The translations under genes and the position numbers were made by a program. Of a stretch of DNA of 33,019 bases, positions 13,401 to 25,169 are shown piece after piece. The DNA is from Saccoglossus kowalevskii (Eukaryota > Hemichordata > Enteropneusta > Harrimaniidae). Under the pieces are notes generated by a model. That model saw nothing but the letters and a program-made list of their open reading frames with translations, was not told the DNA's origin and made no database searches. The stretch's first letter is position 1. Each line of letters starts with the position of its first letter. The DNA lies in NCBI RefSeq assembly GCF_000003605.2, contig NW_003135839.1, positions 95,786 to 128,804 of the forward strand, given 5' to 3'.

Positions 13401-16400
13401 GCAACTATTTTGTTTAGTGAGTACAACGCTAATGTGTGCAGGCGACAGAATCGAACAACTTTATGCATAATTTATCTTACGACGCATGTGCAGTGGTTAG
13501 TGTCGTCATTTGAAACAAAACACTATATATGTAAATGACCCGTTCCATATGGGTGTAGCATCATTTACGTATGGTCATCGATATACGGACGAACCAGTCA
13601 ATAGCTGAGCAATAAATCTCTCTGATAAGTCGAGGCGAAACGTTTCTGTGACGTCATATTGACGTAGGTGGTGTAAAGAATGTCGTTCAAATAGGCGACT
13701 CTGATTGACTATACTGCTCGTCGTCGTGAAACAGTATGTCATATTGACAAGCAACGCAGATCAAGATAATAGACGCGCACCGGCGCTAGAGGGCAGGACT
13801 ACATAGAAAAGGTTTATTAATAACAACTACATTCACACAGTCATATCTTCTTGATCGGAGGGTGGAAGTGAGAACGTCATGTAGTGAATAGTTCTTTTTT
13901 TATTGTCTGCCGTAGCAAGCATGAACATGCATACCAGTCATTGCCGTGACATCGATAAGATACGGCAAATCGGCGAAATTTGCGAAGAAAGCTATTGTAT
14001 AAATAAACATATTCAAAGAAATTGTCACATTTTTTGTATCTTCCTAACACGTTCCGTATTAGCTCCCTTATTATTGTCCTGACGAAATGCCTACGTAGTC
14101 AATGTTATTGGTGACTTGATGTTGTGTAGATCCATCCATGTTGTATGGAGGCAACCCTGACTAGACCGCTCAACACAGTGATGCTTCTGGGGATTATTGT
14201 TACCAGCTTGTAAATACTAGTAATCTACGACGGGTTATATAAACATCAATCTGATTAAAATCTGATGTAGTTTACGGGCTTTAATTATTTTGGCTATAAA
14301 CTTATTTTAATTTTATTTTACTTTGATTTTCATTTTGTGTTTTTTTTTAATTCCGCCCTACATACATCTGACCCGATGCTTATGTAACGAGATTTCAACG
14401 AGATCCACTATCGACGATTTTAATCAACGAATCACAGACTTCCTTCTTTAGCGCACATGATGACGTCACCGGGCAGAGTCAGGTGGCAAACACTCTCAAA
14501 TAAAATGGCGGATTATACCGACCGAGAATAACACGGCTTTTCGGTAAGTTTATCATTGTCAAATGCAACGAAAGTCATTTTTATGTTAATATTGTGGCTC
14601 GAATGGTTCGAGTTTAGATCGTTATTTTGCGTAGTTATTCTGGGAGTGACGATTGTGTTTCCACCGGTTCGACCGAACACCGGTGTCTTTTTAAAGTCGC
14701 TTGCCCTGGAGACGGGTGATGTTTTGTTGACGATCGGGCCAAAATCGTCTACGGTATTGAAGCCGTAGCTGTAAATATATCAAAATGTATCAACATTTTG
14801 TACATTATACAATAATTCTTTATTAAAGTAATTGAGCTGATTTGGACTGGAATAAAATATTTTTTATTTGGAACCGGTGGGCCGGTGACCGTTATACAAT
14901 TTAAAAGTCGTTTGCATTGTTTACTATAGCTGTTTACAGTAATCTAATCATTATGATTTACTCATTTTTTTGCTTCCATTCTAGATAATTATGCTCAGTG
15001 TTTGATGTAAAATTGGAGCGATGACCGAATGAACGAACCTTGGCTGGCGAAGATGTTAACTGGAAGTGTACACATTTGTTGGAAGTGAAAAAAATATTCA
15101 ATGTAATGACAAAAATTGTAAAATGCTGTGGACTTTCTTTTGTAAATAAAAATATACTAGCAATTTTCTATTAATGGTTTATTCAAGTGGGCAAAATATA
15201 ATGTACAGAAAGATTGCCCGTGGAGTATCGCTACACTGAAAAGTAAGCAACCGAAAGCCTGTATAAAAGGGGGCTGTGATTGGCTGTTACTTACGCGAGA
15301 TTTGAACGGGACTTGCATAGGCGTCGGATCAGATTTAGGTAGGGCGGAATTTTAAAAAAATCACAAAATCAAAATAAAATAATAAAATAAAAAGACATTA
15401 ATAACAAAAGTAATAAAAAATAAAATTAAAATTAGTTTATAGCCAAAATAATTAAAGCCCGTACACTACATCAGATTTTAATCAGATTGTATAAACATAC
15501 GCCGTGCAAGTGATTACCAACACTCAATAGCATAGCTACACCTGCGATAAACAATCGCCCGTGTCTAATGGCACGTCATCAAGCTAAGGCCGTGTATTGG
15601 TTTAAAATGAAGCTTAATCGTAACCACTTTCATCAACAACTGTCAGAGGTTACCTCAAACATGGAACCGACGCCATCTTGTTCATACTATTCATCTCCTT
15701 TGTGTGACGCGTCGGTCACGCGAGATTTAAATAAACATCTTGACACAGTATCTCAAGTGCTACAACACTACATACACCTTAGGGAGAACGTCAAAAGATC
15801 GATGTCAGATAAAAAAAAACTTATTTGCTTTAGTTTGGGGGTGGGGGTTTTTGACTTTAAAAAGTTTCCATCCTACAAAAACAATTTTATTTTTTAATGA
15901 AGTCAAAAAAATCATGGAGTATTTGTAGTTCGTTTTTCTTCTATCCAATCATGGGAAAAAATAACAGAAAATGAAACAAACATCCAAGACGAGAAAATGG
16001 TTTTGTCCGAGTGTAAATATGTGCGTCTAATGAGGTCAATTTCAGGGCATGTACCAAGAACCAACTGCTATGCCATACTACTGTCCGATTATCAATTTGT
16101 ATTTAATGGTGAATGTAGTCTGACGACGTGATCAATATTTATCAATTAAGTTTCAGTGGGGGTAGGGGGGTTGGGGAAAAAACTAAAGGAATTAAGTTTT
16201 TTATCCGACATTGAACTTTTGATGTTGTCCCTTATGTGATTATTTGCAGACAAACAAACAAACATTCGCATAACATGCACCACAGGGTATGTAATTAGAT
16301 ATGTTGCTACATACGTGACCATATTTTATCAGAGTTTTCATTGAATGCCATACTAGCCGAACGATCTTCGATTCCAGTGACGTAATCACCAGCCTTTGCT

Positions 16401-19400
16401 CTGTATTTACAATATCCATAGTCAGTGATCTTTAAAACCCATTTCTTGTCCACCACGCAGTTGGTAGATTTTAAGTAACCATGAGAACCAAGTATTGTCT
16501 TGTGAAGAAAGGCTATGCCCTATAAAAAAGGTAAAACATACTCCTCGGATCTTATTTCAATACTCAGAATATCTGTACGATAGCACAGATATTCTGAGTA
16601 GTGAAATAAGATCCTAATAAATTTCACAAAAGCGAATGTTCAAGTGAACCAATGAATCTCAATCAGTTGTTTTGACCCCACTCCCCAAAGTCTTACCTAG
16701 GGTGCATGCCTACACCAAACAACGATTTAAAATCATTGCGACATCTCCAGAGTATATTGTGCAAATACTCGTTATTTTGGCTCTTTTAATATTTGAGAAG
16801 CAGAACAAAGTTGATTTGTTTGATTGCTAACTTCTGTATATTAAAGACCAGATGTAGGTAGGGCGGAATAAAAAAAAATCACAAAATCAAAATCAAAGTA
16901 AAATAATAAAATAAAAGAGCATTAATAAAAAAAGTAATAAGAATAAAATTAAAATAAGTTTATAGCCAAAATAATTAAAGCCCGTACACTACATCAGATT
17001 TTAATCAGATTGTTCGTGAGCGTGCATTCAAGGTATTTGACCCATTTGCATGAACGATCCTCGTTCATGAGCACTTATTACAGTCAGTTAACTATTATGC
17101 CATTAATGATCATCAATATATTTACAGTTTCTGGATGTATTTATAACATGGATAACTTGAGGAAATTCAATCCCTGCCTAAGGCCGACTCGAAGACAAAT
17201 TTAACAAATTTGCGCGCTCAGACAAGGTAAGATTAGGAGAACCGAAATTGTGCTATACATATATACGTATTTGTAATACGTAAACAAATTATTTAACTGC
17301 AGCTAGTATCCGAAACGAGCAGAAAAAAATGAATTAATATAATTTCAAACAATCCTTAAAAACATATAATATAAAATCTCCAATGACATGTATAAAATCT
17401 CCAATGACTCACTTTGTCAACAATGACGTCAAAGGTTAATTTGCTTGCACTGACCAATTAAATTACATTGTTTTATTACACTGAGCTGCCAATATAATTA
17501 TATAGGATAACACACTTAATGTTGAAAAGTCAGGTTATTTATATTTACTAATTGTAATACCGCCAGACGTAAAGATAGACAAGGAAAGAGGCCACAACTG
17601 ATGCTGAAAAAGTATGTTATCATTCTGTGGTGTAAGCTGTTACACTCTTAGGTGAAGAGAAAATAATAATACAATATTTCAAGAGTTTAAATACTCAGCA
17701 ATAGGGCTATCAATAACCGTCAGTGCATAACACATTTGCCACGATTCGTCTGATAGTAATAAACAAGGCGAAACCATTGTTACAAGCATGCATGGATGGA
17801 TTATTGAATCTCCATGAAAACCAATGGCCTACACTATAAACATGTCTCCATATGCTTGTTATTATATTATTTTATGAGCCTATTTTTTCACAAACGAAAA
17901 TAATATTACTAACTACTAACGCTCATCGTGTTGGGCGAGGAAATCCGAATAAGTGTGAACATTATAGCTGCATTAGGATTCTTCGAAATGTCTGATACTT
18001 TACGTAAATATATTACTATTGTTGCACATATTTTTGTTTGTGGTGTTAATAAAAAAAAATTATGGTAAGTATTTTGAAACTCAAGGTAACAAAACAATGT
18101 ATCGGAAAGTACATTTTAAAAAATAATGGCAGTTTTAATAGTTTGTCTTATGCTAAAACAAAAACCAATACGCGTACAATTCAAACTCGCAGACTTTAGT
18201 CAAACAGTATTCATCAACTTTGAAACCAGTTACAGAGTAAATAAATAAATGACACTCTGAAAATAAATAATTTATTGCAAAATTCAATGTATCGTTTATG
18301 CGTAGTTTATGCACAATTTTTGGAACGTTTCAATTATTCCTGGTGGCTCAACTGCAGTCAGTCGAATTTGTGTTTCTTGTAGACTTGACGCATACGAATT
18401 CGGAGATTAACGTGAATGGCTACCTAAAGTTCTCGGCAATGAACTGCTTTCACAGTGAATCACAGTATTATGTTTAAATATACATATGTTTAATAGTTAT
18501 TAATTTTCTGAAAAAAATGCTTTCCCGTCGAAATCAATGACACAAGATCGGACTCCATCATCGATAAAACACATATGACTTCCACATTGCGATCAAAATA
18601 ATTCGGTACCTTGCGGCACTGTGATTAACCTGTTAGGCCAAAGAACACGGTTTCAAGTCAATTCATACACCAAACGATCATGGCGATAATCGCTTCGCAT
18701 GAACAAATTGCATGCGATCAAAAACATTCGCTTACGATAATACTAAGTTGAATTTTATTTGCATTTCACCAAAAAAACAATTAAATTGCTTTGTGTATGC
18801 CATTATAGCTTATATTTAGCATGTACATAATCTTGAAAACAAGTAACAAGTACTATAGAGTAGATCATTTGCTACTGCTTGTTCTCTTTTAAACTGTTTT
18901 GTATGCATTTTGTACTACCAACATGAAAAACAACCAAAACCTATTATGTAAATATCACGTAGAAATACCAGTATTTTTGTTTTTGTGTGAAGTACAAACA
19001 TTCAACTCTTGTGTGGCGTCTAAATTAGAATATGTGTGGTAAACAAAGCCAACTATTGTTCTGAATTATCCAGCTCCCCAAACAACTCAATGTCGGTGTC
19101 GGTTATACATCAACGCGTACACTTTACAGCTACTATTATTTAATCGTTAGTCGCGTCATTAAGCCTTCGATTTTAACTTCTAAATAGAGATACAATTGCC
19201 TCATAGTTGATATCCACAAACGCATTAGATGGCTCAAGCAAAAACAAGATGATTGAATCTTAGCGGGAACCTTAATAACAGACTTGCATTTAAAATGTAA
19301 TGATTGAATGTAAATTTAAACATGGTCATTTTGCTCTATATTTTGCATATATCTTCTTTGTGCCCAAGCTGCCGTATACAATATCACGTTGTCTATAAAA

Positions 19401-22400
19401 TCTAACAGTTTGAGCGTGTTACACTGAAAGATAGTGTTTAATTGCTCATAAAATAATATCAATATGTATTCATCACAATAAAAATAATTTTGATCGGTAC
19501 ATCTCATTCTTAGTTCTTATATATGCATGCATAATACCTCAATGAGATCAGCGATAAATGATATCTTGAACATCCAGTCCAGCTTGATATCTTCATTATT
19601 CAAAATATCCTGCAAAAACATATAAATACTCTTAAAGCTGTCTGTGCGGTTTGATATCAGCCTTTGTAAACTTACATGAGATGCTGTCCAGTCGAACAGA
19701 TTCAATATGGCTAACATGCAGTCACTGAAATGGTACAATGAATGTCTGCCACCCTGGCAACACGATCGCAGGTGGTTATGAATTGAATCGAAAGTTGTTT
19801 TTTTCAAAATGGAAATGTGTATCATTTATAAACAAATTGCTTGAAACTGTAGAATACTTACAGACAAACTTCCTTTCGGACAGTATGCGGTTAGCAAGAA
19901 ATTATGCGACTGCTCAAAACATGCTCCGTAAAATTTGTTGATATTCTCATGACTCAAATTTCTCATCTGGGAACGAAGGAAGGAAGCAAAGACAATTATA
20001 GCAACGCCATTCAGAAATTAATGAAGCTGAAACACTGGGTGATAACAGTTTATCTCGGCCTCCTTGAGCATTAGAATTTATTGTGTTAAATTGACAAATT
20101 GGTCTTAACAATGTAATTTACATGTGATGTATACGACTCGTATTCAGCGCGACGTTTTGTTTTAACATATTTTCCAAAATTTTTATTAAAATCTGTCTAC
20201 AATAGAAAGGTGTGTCTATTTGGTTCAAAATTATAAAATATCTTATAAAAAATGCATGAAAATAGGAAAAACGTTGTATGTATTTTGGCGTGTACAAAGC
20301 ATTGCGCTAAATGAGTTAATGATCCACTCTAATTCAGTTGTTTACTAAATACATGATACATTTTTTAATAGTAAATCCCGTGTGATTATAAACTATTGAG
20401 ATTGTAGGATAGCAGTGTTATCGACCCCGTCATAATATTTAAGTAATTGGAGCGATACACTTAAATTGATGTCGAGCTTGTGATCGTTTGGCTGTGGGCA
20501 GTAATGGTTTTTGTTGAAAATTGCGATTGCTCAATGTGTGCAGCCAACATAATCGGGGACTTCAATCATATTACTGCACAAAGAAAGTATCTCACAGTCA
20601 GCTCACGGGCAATCCGCATAGTTAGGGACATTACGTACCGTTTTTAACTCTTCAATGTTTTCGTTTGTTGGATTGTGGTTCTCAATTTTCAGGTAGCGAA
20701 TAGCGCACATAATTCCTTGATACGATCCGACTACGGTAAAAGTTTTGTCTTGTTGATCCAATGCTTCTGCTGCAGACGACTTTGAGTGAAGACTCCCTAA
20801 TGTAGCTTGCAGCTATAAACATATATTGTATTAAAATATAAATACAATTCTACCCGCTGCGCGTCGGTCGATACTCCCGCTGTACTGCTTTCGTGCACAC
20901 TTTGAGGTATCCTCGTAATAACCTCAAACTATTGAACAGTTTATACACTAGTCTGATAAAAATCTGATGTTTCATTTCATCATTTTTGGTTTATTATCTG
21001 GTTATTTTATCATATATACCTTATATTATTATATTTTAACAAAATATCCAGAAATAAATTGTAGATTAAAATAAAGTATATATGAAAATACTGATTACTC
21101 ACACAGATGAAAAATAACAAAATTAGCGACCCCCCCCCCGCGTTTTCTGACAAACTTAAGCGACTTTGAGTTCGGTTTCCCATAGATATTCGTCACAACA
21201 TGCAACATGACACAACATACAGCTTACGGCTCCATGCTGGGCGTAGTTTCAATGACAAGTATTAACTTTCAACCAATAGATAATTTCGTAATTATGGTAT
21301 GAACCAATTATTTTCTACACTTCTGACTAATTAGCATAAAACGCACCATTCCTTCCCCACGCTTACATTGTATCTTAAATTGACTTCTTTGTGATCTGGA
21401 CGAACTTTTCATAAATTTAAAATTGGAATTGCGAAATTTAAAATTGAAAGCAAATTTCCAAATTCCATTCTTCGGGTTGAAGACTTTGGATTCAATATAT
21501 CATAATTCGTGTCATTAGATTTTTATTTTCATAAAGTCTATTGTTGTGATGGAAACCAAATAAACAAATGGCCATATGCATCTCGGAGGGCTTTAATTTC
21601 AAAAGTGTAAGTGTAAAACAGCAAAATATTTGTGTTTTAGAAAACCTGTGCAAACTTCTCAACATTAGGAATCAGACACTTTGTCCTAATCTCGTGGACG
21701 CATTATACAATAGAATAAATGAATGACCACCATATACCACGCATTCATATATCTACTTATGTCAGAAATGTTCACGTACCCTTTGAAATACCTGCACTTC
21801 TTCTGATTTAATTTGCCAAAGAGATGTCGTCATGCTTTGGAAACGCACTCTTCAACGAGAGAAAACACACTTTACTGTTAATAAGGCGACAGACTATTGG
21901 TGAACACACAACAACATATGCACTCAGAATTATTGTCTCAGTATTATGAATAATAGGTAGTCTTGAAAGTATGGCAATAATAATAATGTCATTTAAATCA
22001 ATCAATCAATCATCAAAATTATTTAGTAATTTTGAAATGAGTTATTTCTACATACCTGTAAACTAGCACGGCTGCTATAGCGCCACATAGTATTACAACC
22101 ACTGCTACTGTCACTGTGGCTATTAAGACTGAGTTGTCTGGGGAAAACGTGTCAAGAAGAAGAGTAGTATAGAATCCTCGAAACATAAACATACATTGGC
22201 TATCTGCATTTGGGTTGTCAAGACCACCAATCGCAATATCTCGGTGGTAAGTTCAAAGTTTGATGAGTCTCGTTGCAATGATTTTAGTAAACACTTATGT
22301 GGAACTCCCTGGTTATGTTATTTCTATGAACAGTACATGAATTAGCACTTTGCTACGAAATAAATGTTTACATATAGAAGAAGATGTGTTATTTTTCAAA

Positions 22401-25108
22401 GAATGTGACGTCCATTCTTTTTGCTTCACGGTGTGCAATGTTATGATTTTTTGTGTTTCAGGTCATACATTATCGTCATTCTCTGTGCTTCAGGGCATGT
22501 AATGTCATCATTTCGTGTGTTTTAGAGCATCCTGTCATCATTTTGTGTGTTACAGAGCATTTGATGTCAACATTCTGTGTTTCAGAGCATGTGATATCAT
22601 CATTTTGTGTGTTTTAGAGCATGTGATGTCACCACTATGTGAGTTTAGAGCATTTTAATCAGATAGATCATTGCCGACAGTTGTCTAAAGTTTCACTGTT
22701 TAAAAAAGTTAAATTTAGTTATATGCATAAACTAAAACATTGCCGCTATGACTGTTAATTAAATTGAATGTATACATGCATTAACAAAGATCGGTACAAT
22801 CTATTCAAGTGATTCGATGGTCAACAGGTGTCGTAACAAAATATTCCTAGGCACACGTACACAGAAACCATATACTTACCAGTTTCATTACAGTGTTCTC
22901 CAAGGAATCCACAAGCTGGACGGTCGGATGGCGTTTTTAGAATTGCCCCGTTGCCATTTCTTCCCCAAATGGGTAAATGAGACATTCGAAATATCTAATA
23001 ATCAAAATGACAATGAATAATTCCCATATTTGTATTTATCATATGTTTGACCATTGTTGTGTCGCTTAAATGAATCGAATTTTCTCAGCATTTATCCCCC
23101 GTATAACGCCACCGACAGTCGCCATAGTTGAATGTACAACCCATGTGACTTTATTGACATGACATTATTTATAGCACATTCGCACACAATTGAAAAAAAA
23201 ACTATTTTTTTTTTTTAATTACCCGAGTCTCCAGATTATATGGCGGTGTGCAAACGGTAGCAGTATGGCATTTTGTGGCGCATTTCCGTGGCGTACGATT
23301 GTGTTAATGTGTCCAAAATGCTGAAATCGTGCATAATTCATCAACTCCTGGATCATGTAATTCTAAAATCAGGTTCGAGTCAATTTGCGTGTTAAAATAT
23401 TTTACAAATATCACGCTTATTTTCAACTCCGTGAATTTAAATTTATAGTGTTTCAATAGTGGAATGAAAAATGTGCTGTCATACACGAAGCAAATTCTTC
23501 TCATCACGTATTTGATCATATATTACCATAGCATTGACATGCTGCACGGCGATATTCTTTATTAGTGAATGTTGCACATTTCAAAGAAATATTGCTTCAT
23601 TAGATTGACCTATGGTTTGATGGTAATGATTAGTGTGACGTTAATGGCACGTAAAAGTCAGGCGCGTGCAACATTCGTTGTCCAGTTCATTTAACCCGGG
23701 TTTCGATTACTTCACCATTCCCTTACAATCAGTAAAATTTGAGTGTGTGAACAGACCACGTATATCACGAAATCGTATACACGGCTGCATGTGTATAATT
23801 ATAGAGTTATATGTCAGATGATGCCACTATTGGGAGAATCATATCCTCCAGATCTTTGTGCTTTAATGAAAAACAGATGATTTTTTTTCAATCATCTTTT
23901 TCGAGTCCGGAGGGATACGTTCAGATTATTTGAAAGATTATGCGGGGAAATATTCAACAACAATATTATTATTTTTGAACATTCGTCACTGACTGAGATA
24001 GAGAAAACATTAAAACATGAGAAAACATTCTGCAAATTAGTGCAGTTTTTTGTTCATATAAAACACATCAGTGTCTAAGTGGCATATTTTTTTCAAATGA
24101 TAGGATTCCTTCGCTTTCAGTTATTGTTTTTGTACACTGCGCTTTTATTAATATATATTGAATGTAACATAGACTATTTGTTATATGTAGTATACTTTTA
24201 CATACGGGTTGCATTACAGTCTCCCAAACTATGAGTAAACGTTTGAATGTATGTGACTGTTATCTTCGCGAATTGTTCCCTATTTAAAGCGCAATAGCCA
24301 TCGACCTATACAACTCGTATATAAACGTCTAGCTATTTTGATTAGTTATATGGAACAACGATTACCAAAAGTGACGCTTCGACAAATGTTAGGCAACTTT
24401 GTTCTCAGCAGACATATTTTACGTTGCCTAATTTCTGTTCAATTGTACTATTAAAAATGTACCAAACTGAGCTGCGCCATTTCACTCAACTGTTATAAAG
24501 TAATGCGACTGTATCAAATTTATAGTATGTTGATATTAATCGATTCTGAACTATCTAGGAATGTGAAATCCCTTATTTTTAACGGCTAAGAGTGAGTAAA
24601 CATCAGAAAGTCGTGAAACTAGTTCAACTGTACTGTGTGCTATTGACGTATAGATTAAAACAATGTGAACTGTATAAGTGGCAATTCTTTACAGGAAAGG
24701 TAGTCCCGTGCTAATATGCTATGGAATAGAGTATTGTGTAACATTGTATACTATATGTGGCCAAGGGGAACAATGCAATAATGGCGGAGAGTCTCCACCG
24801 TAGCGCTGACGGTTGTCGTCGCGGTCAAGGTCGCATCCGTGGCCGCTAGGTTTAAATTGCATACAGAAAAATGTATTTGACACATAATATCCATATGGAA
24901 ACGCACGCAGTTTCTACAACCGCTGATGTTAAATACGGGGTCGACTTACCCGCTCTCCATTCGGTCCATTAATGGATTCTGCGACTACTTCCATGTGCCC
25001 AGACGGTCGAAGATCAAGAACCCAATAATCGGGCTCCCGGTCTCCGTTTTCGTCCATGACTACATTGCCAGTCATACCTGTAAAGACGTCATTATTATTT
25101 GGTTCATT

Positions 25109-25169
<61 letters not shown>

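Larger units (their letters stand above)
14247..15489. mobile_element. Mutator-like (MULE-type) element with long inverted repeats and 9-bp target duplication
   Basis: Left arm 14247-14385 and right arm about 15320-15489 are inverted copies. The first 24 bases (from CAATCTGATTAAAATCTGAT) are identical, and similarity continues through GGGCTTTAATTATTTTGGCT to the inner ATTCCGCCCTAC and ATCTGAYCCGAYGC. Perfect 9-bp direct repeats TATAAACAT flank it at 14238-14246 and 15490-15498. Long arms with a 9-bp duplication are typical of Mutator-like elements (established knowledge). No transposase is visible, so it is non-autonomous. Confidence 0.75.

Noticed and set aside
13649-13669. CRE pair TGACGTCA / TGACGTAG as a promoter
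   Set aside because: No TATA box, start site or downstream exon is visible nearby.
14556-14768. Plus-strand 70-codon frame inside the MULE-type element
   Set aside because: Begins in the putative intron, has no domain, and shows no support as a protein.
15568-15897. Plus-strand 109-codon frame
   Set aside because: Runs through an inverted-repeat arm and a G-run, ends in low-complexity sequence, and has no recognisable family.
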